DNA from: an uncultured Bacteroidaceae bacterium | Lineage (GTDB): Bacteria; Bacteroidota; Bacteroidia; Bacteroidales; Bacteroidaceae | Direction of reading: 5' to 3' | Length of the DNA stretch: 44,709 bases | NCBI GenBank assembly: GCA_905234555.1 | Contig: CAJOHO010000011.1 | Span: forward strand, 1-44,709 | Part shown: piece after piece, positions 1 through 6,873 of the stretch | Layout of the letters: each line of letters opens with the position of its first letter | Position numbering within the stretch: the stretch's first letter is position 1 | The notes under the pieces: generated by a model | Databases searched by the model: none | Seen by the model: only the letters and a program-made list of their open reading frames with translations | What the model was told of the DNA's origin: nothing | Position numbers and translations under genes: made by a program

Positions 1-130
1 CGTTCGTGCGTGCACGAATGAAATTTCAAGCGTGCACGAACGAAATTTTGAGCACGCTTGAACCACCCACTCGTGCACGCTCAAAATTTCGCCAGAGCGT
101 GCACAAAAACTCAACCGTGCACGCATGAAT
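1..130. repeat. Cluster of GTGCAC-centred palindromes
   Basis: The octamer CGTGCACG occurs at 9-16, 31-38, 72-79 and 116-123, with a seven-base version at 98-104. Between the octamers lie arms that are inverted repeats of each other: 1-9 pairs with 34-42, and GAAATTTTGAGC at 42-53 is the reverse complement of 79-90. No convincing gene overlaps it. The array runs to the window edge, so its full length is unknown. Function is unknown; it could be a repeat-element array or an intergenic structured region. Confidence 0.7.
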
Positions 131-180
131 TATCACAACAGCACGTTGGATGACTTTGCAATGACGATTTGAAGACAGAA

Positions 181-220
181 CGTTAAATTCTGTGAAAGGG
201 TGCGTTAAACTCTGTGAAAG
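181..220 (+). promoter_or_regulatory. Direct repeat upstream of promoter, possible operator
   Basis: Two near-identical 18 bp units (CGTTAAAYTCTGTGAAAG) start at 181 and 203, exactly 22 bp (about two helical turns) apart, directly upstream of the promoter at 227-253. This spacing is what a dimeric or tandem-binding regulator would use. A related TCTGTRAAAA pair with a 10 bp period occurs at 34121-34140. Regulator binding is inferred only. Confidence 0.4.
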
Positions 221-226
221 TTTACG

Positions 227-253
227 TTGTGACAGGGGAAAAGTGTATATTTG
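227..253 (+). promoter_or_regulatory. Bacteroidales-type promoter
   Basis: The -7 box TATATTTG is at 246-253 and a weak TTG -33 box at 227-229, with a 16 bp gap that is shorter than the usual 19-21. Transcription would start near 260 and run toward the small ORF at 369 and the gene at 588, giving a leader of more than 300 nt for the latter. Confidence 0.45.
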
Positions 254-368
254 CAGACGATATCGAGAAATCACGAGGACCAATTATTTCCTTTGATACA
301 CCTTTACATCATTATTCTTACCAATCATCAGAGAATTAATCAAAGAATCGTGAGGAATGTTTGAGTGT

Positions 369-533
369 ATGAAAGTACCTGTCCCCTTGATTCATGCAAG
401 ACTTAAAACGGATAATCCGACAATAATTCCATTCGGAAATAATGCACTAAAAGTTCCCCAATTCAAATTATTGGTCCCATACCGCATTCCGTATACTGGT
501 TCTTTTCAGTTTAACGAAATCCATTATTGTTAA
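369..533 (+). CDS. Possible 54-residue small protein
   Basis: An ATG-to-TAA frame of 54 codons lies in the otherwise empty 254-587 stretch, downstream of the promoter at 227-253. The product begins MKVPVPLIHARL and is rich in Pro, Ile and Asn, with no signal peptide or membrane segment. I do not recognise it. It could be a real small protein, a fragment of a lost gene, or chance; apart from this frame I see nothing in the stretch. Confidence 0.25.
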   Translation: MKVPVPLIHARLKTDNPTIIPFGNNALKVPQFKLLVPYRIPYTGSFQFNEIHYC

Positions 534-587
534 AATACTCTGTTTTCAGTAGTCAATAGTAATTTTATTAAAATCCAAGAAAGTCGT

Positions 588-1244
588 ATGCATAAAGGTT
601 ATATCACACAAGAGGAATCACTGATTCAGAAGTTTGGAGCTTTAGGCTTCAAAAGAAGGAATAAGATGACTTATGAGAAAAGACATGGTGTGGCTTATTT
701 CCATCTTAACTTCAGCCATTCCACATACGGAATCCCCAACGTAAAATTTTACAGTGTTCAGGCGGAGGTTGTTTTTCCAAAATTATCTGAACTGTCGAAG
801 GAGTTGTGTACCATCGTCCCTGTCAATACGGCTATAAGTGCGAATATAGGTTATCTGTTCCCATCCTACAAAACATACAAAGAGTGGCGTGTTGCAGAAG
901 ATGACAGCGATGAATACGTCAATTCCGTCATAGAAGAAATCAGCAATGGAATTCATGATAACGTGTTACCATTATTGGAACGTCATACATGCCTAAAACA
1001 GTTGTTATATGACATCGTCAATGCAAAAATGCCCAAAGGATGGTGGTATGACACCTTTTGCCTGCCTCCCATTTTGTATTATGCAGAAGGGAATGCAACG
1101 GAAGCGCAGGCATATATGGAACAAATGATGCAGCAACTATTGCAGACGGATGAGGCAAAGCGTCCTAGACATCCCCATCAGTATCAAGACTTTGTCCTAA
1201 AATTCTCGGATTATATGAAGCGACATCAGGGACTTCAAATATGA
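588..1244 (+). CDS. DUF4304-like protein of unknown function
   Basis: The 218-residue soluble protein has no signal peptide. Its N-terminus (FGALGFKRRNKMTYEKRHG, residues 17-35) resembles the opening of DUF4304 proteins, which start with a 'LGFKKkgxxfyr' strand-turn followed by a beta-rich segment; the rest (about 50-110) is mixed beta/alpha and the C-terminal third is helical. DUF4304-type proteins often sit as orphan genes beside polymorphic-toxin or immunity loci, and the neighbours here (a KilA-N relic and tandem diverging paralogs) fit such accessory DNA. Base composition is clearly more AT-rich than the genes from 3.4 kb onward, which suggests horizontal acquisition. The family assignment rests on my reading of the N-terminus only. 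The ATG at 588 is preceded by an A-rich stretch and no Shine-Dalgarno, as is usual in this group. Confidence 0.6.
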   Translation: MHKGYITQEESLIQKFGALGFKRRNKMTYEKRHGVAYFHLNFSHSTYGIPNVKFYSVQAEVVFPKLSELSKELCTIVPVNTAISANIGYLFPSYKTYKEWRVAEDDSDEYVNSVIEEISNGIHDNVLPLLERHTCLKQLLYDIVNAKMPKGWWYDTFCLPPILYYAEGNATEAQAYMEQMMQQLLQTDEAKRPRHPHQYQDFVLKFSDYMKRHQGLQI

Positions 1245-1305
1245 GCTTACTTATTCAGTAATCACATGTTTGTTTCAAAAGGCAATCACATAATCATGAG
1301 GGACA

Positions 1306-1428
1306 GGAACCTCGATACGCATTCGAATCATTGTTCCTGTTCCTCATTATCTCCAAGGTCGTCCCCTCTTCACTCCTCCCTCTCGCGGAATGTACATCCA
1401 GAACGGAAAGAAGGTGATTAAGTGAAGA
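1306..1428 (+). pseudogene. Remnant of a secreted protein 3' end (copy A)
   Basis: In one frame ending at the TGA at 1423-1425 this reads ...TPPSRGMYIQNGKKVIK, the same type of short C-terminal tail seen intact on the GH43 gene of this window (GIYIKNGKKLLIK). There is no upstream reading frame to match, so it is a decayed 3' end. The segment is repeated, diverged, at 3229-3352. Confidence 0.6.
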
Positions 1429-1430
1429 AT

Positions 1431-1468
1431 CCTCCCCCCCAGCCCCCTCCGAGAGAGGGGGAGAGGAT
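1431..1468. repeat. GC-rich palindromic element, copy 1
   Basis: C-rich left arm, central spacer and G-rich right arm (CCCCCTCC...GAGGGGGAGAG type). It lies directly behind the decayed tail of copy A. This is one of eight related copies in the window. Confidence 0.65.
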
Positions 1469-1514
1469 TTAGAAAATGAAGTGGCGCAGCCATCACGAGC
1501 CGAAGCCGCTACGT

Positions 1515-1553
1515 CATGCCGATTTAAAAAGTGATGGGTCACTTTTCGGCATG
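1515..1553. terminator. Hairpin in the 1245-1810 gap
   Basis: CATGCCGA (1515-1522) pairs with TCGGCATG (1546-1553), and AAAAGTGA (1527-1534) with TCACTTTT (1539-1546), around a tight loop. No clean T-tract follows on either strand, so it may be a structured repeat rather than a terminator. Apart from the tail remnant, the GC-rich element, this hairpin and the promoter, I see no gene in 1245-1810. Confidence 0.4.
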
Positions 1554-1676
1554 GGAGCGGTAAGCGGAGGCGAGAGCGTAGCGGTAATGAAGGGTGAAGA
1601 ATGCTGAAGGTGGAAGCCTGTTTCTCACACCTAAAAGAAAGATAAAGGAGGAGGCAGCACTTTTCTTCTTGAATTG

Positions 1677-1707
1677 TTGGTGGTTCGATTGATTTTTTGT
1701 ATCTTCG
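1677..1707 (+). promoter_or_regulatory. Promoter upstream of KilA-N gene
   Basis: TTG at 1677-1679 and TATCTTCG at 1700-1707 are 20 bp apart; the -7 box deviates from TAnnTTTG at one base. A second -7-like box, TACATTTG, lies at 1723-1730. Either would give a leader of roughly 70-100 nt to the ATG at 1811. Confidence 0.45.
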
Positions 1708-1810
1708 CAGCGTAAATTCAACTACATTTGCGACAGGATGGCAGGTTTATCTCAGATTCGTCTGAAAGAATACCGTGACCTGTCATTAGAAACTATCAAT
1801 CTCCTGAATT

Positions 1811-2146
1811 ATGGCAAAGATAAAAGTTGAGAGCACAGAGATTACAGTCGTTAGCGTACAGAACGAAGATTATATCTCACTGACCGATATGGCTCACAGT
1901 CAGATGCAAGAGCACATAGTATTCAGATGGATGAGCCTGAAGAGTACTATTGAATATCTCGGTGAATGGGAGATGTTGTACAACCCAAATTTTAATTGTA
2001 CCGAATTCGATACAATTAGGAATGCGGCAGGAAGTAACAACTTCGTTTTGTCTGTCAAGGCCAAGGGGAAAATAGATTGTCATTTAACTATATTGAATTA
2101 TGAAATATTTTGGCAACATTGTAGCAAAAGTAATATTGGGGAATGA
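1811..2146 (+). CDS. Truncated KilA-N domain protein
   Basis: The 111-residue product matches the first part of a KilA-N DNA-binding domain: DYISLTDMA at about 19-27, a Trp-containing segment (FRWMSLKSTIEYLGEWE), then NPNFNCTEFD and AAGSNNFVLS. Full KilA-N proteins of Bacteroidales continue with a 'W-I-x-x-T-N-A-I-G' segment and a longer C-terminal region, usually about 250-280 residues in all. Here the similarity stops after FVLS and about 30 unrelated residues follow before the stop, so the gene appears broken by a recombination near 2060. Its 3' end overlaps the next (frameshifted) gene by 47 nt, consistent with fusion of unrelated DNA. KilA-N domains are typical of phages and mobile islands. 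Probably non-functional, though a short DNA-binding remnant cannot be excluded. Confidence 0.7.
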   Translation: MAKIKVESTEITVVSVQNEDYISLTDMAHSQMQEHIVFRWMSLKSTIEYLGEWEMLYNPNFNCTEFDTIRNAAGSNNFVLSVKAKGKIDCHLTILNYEIFWQHCSKSNIGE

Positions 2147-2631
2147 TATGGACTACATGTTTTCCCTTCAGGACAAACGACCGGGTATCTGCTCCGTTTG
2201 TCATAATCTAATAGAACAGATTCCTGATTTGGATGCTGTCATCAAACGTAAGAAGGGTGATTTCTTTGTTACGTATGATGGATTTGCGCTTGTATCACAG
2301 AAGTTTAAGGATTTTTGTGAATCAAGAAACTATCCACATCTTACATTTCAGGAAATGTTTCATGCCTAATGAAGTGTTTCAAATCGACACTTCCGTCCTT
2401 CATTTTATGAACTATAATGAATGTTGTAGGTCTTTCGATGGGGTTTACGGGGGACTTATCAAGATTGCCCCCAATTTTCATATTGTTTCAAATGACTTCA
2501 TTTGTCGCTCCAACATTTTTTTCAGGGACAGGCAGAAAAAGGGGCCACTTTATATTATCGGCATCGAAACGGTTCAGCATATGTGGGATTACGGGCTAAA
2601 AGACATTTGTTTTGATAACGTATATCAATGA
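2100..2631 (+). pseudogene. Frameshifted paralog of the 2655 gene
   Basis: The first half (2100-2369) and second half (frame running to 2631) are in different frames but together match the intact neighbour at 2655-3221 along its length. The break is a 7-base insertion, TTTCATG, after GAAATG near 2357; without it the frame continues into the PNEVFQIDTS segment. Residues from PDLDAVIKRKKGDF to LTFQEM are identical to the neighbour, while the C-terminal half is only about half identical. It keeps the CxxC pair (GICSVCHN). The N-terminus is shorter than in the neighbour and overlaps the KilA-N relic. No function is recognised. It is probably a dead copy, unless the 7-base insertion is a reversible or local change. 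Confidence 0.7.
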
Positions 2632-2654
2632 TCTCTATATAAAACGGCATAATC

Positions 2655-3221
2655 ATGAAACTATTCAAAACATTCTTCAATGTTAATGAAAACAAAGACA
2701 GCAGAGGGACAATAGTGGCTAAATGTCTATTTGGGGAGGAAAATATGGATTACATGTTTCCCTATCAGGACGAACGACCGGGTATCTGTCCTGTCTGTCA
2801 TAATTTAATAGAACAGATTCCTGATTTGGATGCTGTCATCAAACGTAAGAAGGGCGATTTCTTTGTTACGTATGATGGATTTGCGCTTGTATCACAGAAG
2901 TTTAAGGATTTTTGTGAATCAAGAAACTATCCACATCTTACATTTCAGGAAATGCCTAATGATGTCTTTAAGATGGACACTTCCGTCGTCAGATTCTTCA
3001 ATTACCATGAGTGTTGCAACTCGTTTGATTCCATTATTGATAATTATGCAAAGAAAGCTCCTAAATATAATATCACCACAAACGACTTCATTTGCCGCAC
3101 AAACCTGTTCTATGGTGGGCAACATTGCAAATACCATCCTATTATCGTAGGCTTGGATACAGCTAAGCAAATGAACAATTATGGACTGGAAAATATTACT
3201 TTTTCAAATGTATATGAATAA
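2655..3221 (+). CDS. Unknown protein, possible immunity-type family
   Basis: This intact 188-residue soluble protein has no signal peptide. Visible features are a CxxC pair (GICPVCHN, about residues 43-50), a charged loop (AVIKRKKGDF), the phrase YDGFALVSQKFKDF near the centre, and a Cys-containing C-terminal half. The 'dG-aLVSqkFkd' pattern is reminiscent of immunity proteins of the DUF1629/Imm43 kind, which neutralise polymorphic toxins, but I cannot confirm this and no toxin gene is present. It follows a frameshifted paralog by 23 bp; the two share a 149 bp block (2209-2357 and 2806-2954) with a single mismatch, whereas their 3' halves have diverged strongly. Composition is AT-rich compared with the genes beyond 3.4 kb. 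Confidence 0.6.
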   Translation: MKLFKTFFNVNENKDSRGTIVAKCLFGEENMDYMFPYQDERPGICPVCHNLIEQIPDLDAVIKRKKGDFFVTYDGFALVSQKFKDFCESRNYPHLTFQEMPNDVFKMDTSVVRFFNYHECCNSFDSIIDNYAKKAPKYNITTNDFICRTNLFYGGQHCKYHPIIVGLDTAKQMNNYGLENITFSNVYE

Positions 3222-3228
3222 AAGAATA

Positions 3229-3352
3229 AGGAAACCTTGATACACATTCGTAATCAGGGATCCTGTCTCATCATCTCCAAGGCCGTCCCCTCTCCACTCC
3301 TCCCTCTCGCGGAATGTACATTCAGAACGGAAAGAAGGTAATTAAGTGAAGA
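3229..3352 (+). pseudogene. Remnant of a secreted protein 3' end (copy B)
   Basis: Diverged copy of 1306-1428. The shared parts are a 'GGAAC..GATACxCATTCG' start, the CTCCCTCTCGCGGAATGTAC stretch, and the same tail reading RGMYIQNGKKVIK before TGA. The pair brackets the KilA-N relic and the two paralogs in the same orientation. Besides this remnant and the terminator at 3396 there is nothing in 3222-3436. Confidence 0.6.
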
Positions 3353-3395
3353 GTGAAGCGATGAACGATGCTATGTTCCGACGAAACGAATGAAG

Positions 3396-3434
3396 AAACC
3401 TCCTGTCAAGCACGATGCTTGAGCAGGAGGTTTT
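3396..3434 (-). terminator. Terminator of the gpx operon
   Basis: AAACCTCCTG (3396-3405) pairs with CAGGAGGTTT (3424-3433), extended inward by CAAGCA/TGCTTG, immediately beyond the gpx stop at 3437. A T-rich stretch follows on both strands, so it could work in either direction. Confidence 0.75.
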
Positions 3435-3436
3435 GC

Positions 3437-4090
3437 TTATTTACTTAACAGCTGTTCGATGGCAGGAGCCATATCTTCAGGGGTTGCCGTAGGTTCGAAA
3501 CGCTGGATCTTGGTTCCGTCCTTTGAGATGAGGAACTTGGTGAAGTTCCATTTGATGTCGGGTTTGCTGGCATAGTCGGGATCTGCCTTGCTGAGCATCT
3601 CGTCGAGCAGCTTCGACAGCTGGTGAGCAGGGTCGAAACCTGCAAAGCCTGCCTGACTCTTCAGGTATTTGAAGACGGGGTTCTCGTCAGGACCGTTCAC
3701 ATCGCTTTTCTTCATCATCTGGAAGGTGACGCCATAGTTCACCTGACAGAACTCTGTGATTTCGTTGTCTGTACCTGGGTCTTGACCTGCAAACTGATTG
3801 CAGGGGAAGCCGATAACGACCAAGCCTTGTTCTTTGTACTTCTGGTTCAGCGCTTCCAGTCCTGCAAACTGAGGGGTGAAGCCGCACTTGCTGGCTGTGT
3901 TTACGATGAGCAGCACTTTGCCTTTGAACTGGGCGAAATCCAGTTCCTGTCCTTTGCTCGTGAGAGCTTTGAAATCATAAATCTTTTCCATTTTGTTCTT
4001 TTTTTGCTGAGGTGTTTTTTTTGCTGTCCGCTGACCGTAGGCTGCCGTCAGGCTCATCAAGGCCAACAGAAAAGTGAGAATTGTTTTCAT
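3437..4090 (-). CDS. Secreted glutathione peroxidase (Cys type)
   Basis: The 217-residue thiol peroxidase of the GPx/BsaA family reduces hydroperoxides, probably with thioredoxin-type reductants in this group. The catalytic triad is visible: Cys69 in NTASKCGFTPQ (codon TGC, so not selenocysteine), Gln99 in FPCNQF and Trp181/Asn182 in IKWNFTKF. Unlike most bacterial members it begins with a signal peptide (MKTILTFLLALMSLTAAYGQ) followed by a basic linker. An alternative cytosolic start exists at Met34, where the core domain begins, but the signal sequence is good and continuous, so I favour export to the periplasm. It follows the BNR_4 gene by 48 bp with no promoter seen between them, so it may be the last gene of the GH97 operon. 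A strong terminator sits right after its stop. Confidence 0.9.
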   Translation of the reverse strand: MKTILTFLLALMSLTAAYGQRTAKKTPQQKKNKMEKIYDFKALTSKGQELDFAQFKGKVLLIVNTASKCGFTPQFAGLEALNQKYKEQGLVVIGFPCNQFAGQDPGTDNEITEFCQVNYGVTFQMMKKSDVNGPDENPVFKYLKSQAGFAGFDPAHQLSKLLDEMLSKADPDYASKPDIKWNFTKFLISKDGTKIQRFEPTATPEDMAPAIEQLLSK

Positions 4091-4138
4091 GTTTGTGAAT
4101 GTGTTTTGTAATATGAAATTCTTCTATCAGGACCCGTT

Positions 4139-6802
4139 CTACTTGACTACATATTTCTTTCCACCCATGACGTAAACACCTTTGGGAAAGCCCCCTCTGG
4201 CTCCCCCAGGGGGGAGTGAATGATTGAGGTTTTGGGTTTCTGGGGTTTTGATCTGACGGCCTTGTAAATCGAAAAAAGCCTCCCCCCTACCCACTCCGAA
4301 AGAGGGGGAGTCATTTAATTCTTCGATGCGACCGGCAATGGCTTTTTCGAGACAGATGTTGTCGAAGCCGATGATTTTCTCTGTGCCGTTGTTGTTGTGA
4401 TAGGCCGTAAACCTGACGGTGGTAGGTGCTTGTCCGTCGCTGAAGAAGGGGAGGGAGATTTTCTGCCAGGCTTCCATGTTTTCAAGAGAGGGAGCGGTCT
4501 GGGTGTCCCCACCTTCTGTGGCGACGCTGATGATGGCATCGCCGCCAAGACCCGATTTCCACACATCTGCCGTAAGGACGTACTGTCCTTCGGGCAGACG
4601 CATTTCCTGACTCAGGGTGAGCGTGGGCGTTCCCCAGTTCTGGCGAATCCAATAGGTCTGTCGGCTCTCGTCAGAGGGGGATGGACGTGAGGCAAAGAAC
4701 TGGTCGAAGTAGAGGTCACCGCTTTTCAGCGCCGTGAGGTCGTTTTCGTTGACACTGCTGTGGCTGACCGTCCAGCCTTCGGGGATATAGATGGCTCGGT
4801 CGGTCTTCACGCCGCTGTTTTCCTTTTTCTTGTATGAGCCTTCGAAATCGCCGTTCTGCAATGCCGTTGGCAGCCAGCGGTTGGCATAGAGTTCGCGCAT
4901 CCTCTGCTGAACCGTAAAGGGTGACTCGACGGCATAATCCTCCTTGTAGCCAAGAATCTTGTGACCTTCGGGGGTATCGCCAGAGGAGAATTCAACGGTG
5001 CCGTCCTCCCAGAATTCATCCTCACCCAATTCAATCACCTGATCCACGAATCCGTTGCGGTAGCTGATGAGGGTGGTTCCGTCGTAAGTGAGGGAGAGCG
5101 TCCATGTGGTGAGCTGGGTGGGATGGTTGTCGCCGCTGGTGCCTGTGGAACCAATTGCCCAGTTGTCGCTGGTGAGCAGACGGTTCTGACTCTTATAGAT
5201 TTTCCCGTTGATTCGGAAGTAAGGCCGCTGGTCGGAAGGGTCGAGGTTGTAGCTCAGTCCGTGACCACCTGCATTGTCGTCACCGACGCCGAAGAGCTTG
5301 CCTGAGTAATTGTCAGTGTTCATGGAGTAGAGGATATGGACGGACTGCCCAGTTCCGAAGCAGATGCAGTCAACAATACTCGGCACGTAGGGCGTCAGTT
5401 CTTCCTTCCACTCGCCATCCACGCGGATGTCGGTGGGATAGCCCTTGGGATAGTTCTTGTTGACCATCCAATAATAGTAGTCGCCGTTCATCCACGTAAG
5501 CCGCATGGATGAGTTCTTGGAACCAGGAATGACGAAGGGACGCATGTTGTTCTTGGTGGAGTTGCGGGTTATCTGCTCGCTGCCTGCCACGCTTCCCTCG
5601 TCGTTGATGGTATATTTCCAGATCTCGTACACTCCATCCTTGTTATATTGTCCGTTCTTGGTGGGGATGGAGAGGTAGAGGTTGTTGATGTTGTCGGGGT
5701 CGATCGCCATACCGCCGCTGTAGCAACGCTCGGTAGAGTTCCAGTTCTGGTGGAAGGCGTGACCGGCATACTGTACCCATGTGCGTCGCCACTCGCTGCC
5801 TGTCCAACGGGCATACCAATAGACGTGGGAGGTCTTGGCATCATCGATGTGGGGATAGGCAATAACAGGATGCTCGTCCTTGTCGAGGGTGATTTGCCAC
5901 ACCCAGTTGCGGATATTCGCTGAATTATCCACGATGGTGGCAGGATAGGCAGAGGCATAACTGCTCTGTTTGTTCACGTTGAACACACCGTCGGCAATTT
6001 TCTTCAGCTGTGTGCCGTTGATGTCGCGCAGGATGGGTCCGTTGCCGTGGTTGATGTCGATGACGTTGAAGTAGAGCCAGTCGGGCATCTCGTTGTCGGG
6101 GTGTCCGGTGGTGTAGGCAAGGTAGATCTTATCCTTTCCGTTGCTCTGGTACTTGGCATACGGACGGGCACCTGTGCTTTGCACAATCTGCTTGGGACCG
6201 AAGTCGAACGAGCAGTTGTCGTTGGCATCGGGCATCGTGAGACGTGCAAGGGTCGGGTGCCAGTTGATGCCTCGCCAACAGAGGTAGATGTGGTTGGGAT
6301 CATCGCTCAGGATGAACGGAGAGGGATAGGTGGTGTTGTTGGCGGTGGCGAGGTATTTCTCCTCACCCAAAGCCGTGATGTCACCAGGTTTCTGGGAGAT
6401 GCGGTACCAGATTTTCGGTTCGTCGGTGTGACGGGTGTAGAAAATCATGACGCGCTCGTCGGGCAGGACGACGAAGGTGGGGTTGTTGTGGTCGTCGGGC
6501 TGGAAGTAGCTGCGAATGAGCACATCGGTCTTGCGGTGGGTCACCCAGTCGTACTGCGTGGCTTTCACATTTCCGTGAACGTCGATATAGCCAAGCCAAG
6601 TGGCGTTGATGGTTCCGCTCTCGTTCTCGTAATGGAGAGCGCGAGGGTCGGCAAACCAGCACCAAGCCCCTTCATTGGCAACTACCTGGCCAGAATAGGT
6701 GGAAGAGTCCTGAAGCCCCCCTCTCATCCCCCCAAGGGGGGAAGAATACAAAGGAGAGAAGAGTGAAAATAGAAGAGTAAAAGATAAAACGAGCTTTTTC
6801 AT
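4139..6802 (-). CDS. Secreted BNR_4 beta-propeller protein, likely polysaccharide-active
   Basis: The 887-residue exported protein consists of a signal peptide (MKKLVLSFTLLFSLF), an inserted palindromic-element peptide (SSPLGGMRGGLQD), then a BNR_4-type propeller from about 40 to 500 with conserved AWCWFADPRAL, PDDHNNPTFVVLPDER and FYTRHTD stretches. It ends with a beta-sandwich module (about 640-830) that looks carbohydrate-binding, and a C-terminal tail KGVYVMGGKKYVVK. BNR_4 propellers include polysaccharide lyases of families PL24/PL25 and the GH145 rhamnosidases; which activity applies here I cannot say, though a role on pectic or arabinogalactan glycans fits the upstream GH43 and GH97. 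It lies 71 bp after the GH43 gene in the same direction and has two further palindromic elements near its 3' end, one reading SPSFGVGRGEAFF and one SLPPGGARGGFPK. Carrying three in-frame elements in one gene is unusual. Confidence 0.8.
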   Translation of the reverse strand: MKKLVLSFTLLFSLFSPLYSSPLGGMRGGLQDSSTYSGQVVANEGAWCWFADPRALHYENESGTINATWLGYIDVHGNVKATQYDWVTHRKTDVLIRSYFQPDDHNNPTFVVLPDERVMIFYTRHTDEPKIWYRISQKPGDITALGEEKYLATANNTTYPSPFILSDDPNHIYLCWRGINWHPTLARLTMPDANDNCSFDFGPKQIVQSTGARPYAKYQSNGKDKIYLAYTTGHPDNEMPDWLYFNVIDINHGNGPILRDINGTQLKKIADGVFNVNKQSSYASAYPATIVDNSANIRNWVWQITLDKDEHPVIAYPHIDDAKTSHVYWYARWTGSEWRRTWVQYAGHAFHQNWNSTERCYSGGMAIDPDNINNLYLSIPTKNGQYNKDGVYEIWKYTINDEGSVAGSEQITRNSTKNNMRPFVIPGSKNSSMRLTWMNGDYYYWMVNKNYPKGYPTDIRVDGEWKEELTPYVPSIVDCICFGTGQSVHILYSMNTDNYSGKLFGVGDDNAGGHGLSYNLDPSDQRPYFRINGKIYKSQNRLLTSDNWAIGSTGTSGDNHPTQLTTWTLSLTYDGTTLISYRNGFVDQVIELGEDEFWEDGTVEFSSGDTPEGHKILGYKEDYAVESPFTVQQRMRELYANRWLPTALQNGDFEGSYKKKENSGVKTDRAIYIPEGWTVSHSSVNENDLTALKSGDLYFDQFFASRPSPSDESRQTYWIRQNWGTPTLTLSQEMRLPEGQYVLTADVWKSGLGGDAIISVATEGGDTQTAPSLENMEAWQKISLPFFSDGQAPTTVRFTAYHNNNGTEKIIGFDNICLEKAIAGRIEELNDSPSFGVGRGEAFFDLQGRQIKTPETQNLNHSLPPGGARGGFPKGVYVMGGKKYVVK
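4188..4216 (-). repeat. GC-rich palindromic element, copy 2 (in frame)
   Basis: Inside the BNR_4 gene, read as SLPPGGARGGFPK, a few residues before the final GVYVMGGKKYVVK tail. Confidence 0.7.
4276..4310 (-). repeat. GC-rich palindromic element, copy 3 (in frame)
   Basis: Inside the BNR_4 gene, read as DSPSFGVGRGEAFF, directly before the DLQGRQI start of the C-terminal tail module. Only about 60 bp separate it from copy 2. Confidence 0.65.
6713..6743 (-). repeat. GC-rich palindromic element, copy 4 (in frame)
   Basis: Inside the BNR_4 gene, read as SSPLGGMRGGLQD, immediately behind the hydrophobic core of the signal peptide. Confidence 0.7.
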
Positions 6803-6833
6803 TTCTTTATGGGTTTTTGAATTGCGGTTGGGA

Positions 6834-6852
6834 GTTGCGATAAAATCGCAAC
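6834..6852 (-). other. Intercistronic hairpin GH43 / BNR_4
   Basis: GTTGCGAT pairs perfectly with ATCGCAAC around an AAA loop in the 71 bp spacer. No T-tract follows on the minus strand, so it more likely stabilises or separates message segments than terminates. Confidence 0.5.
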
Positions 6853-6873
6853 AGACGGGACACTGGACTTGGG

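Noticed and set aside
1-130. Invertible promoter of the Bacteroides Mpi type
   Set aside because: The arms resemble CGTTCGTGC only loosely, there is no promoter between a clean pair of long inverted repeats, and no invertase is in the window.
26-283. 85-residue minus-strand frame over the left-edge palindromes
   Set aside because: It covers repeats and the promoter region, has no recognisable motif and an implausible composition; treated as chance.
1811-2146. Complete KilA-N phage regulator
   Set aside because: The domain stops after FVLS and the rest is unrelated, so it is called a truncated relic.
3870-3900. Possible selenocysteine in glutathione peroxidase
   Set aside because: The codon in NTASKCGF is TGC, so the active residue is ordinary cysteine.
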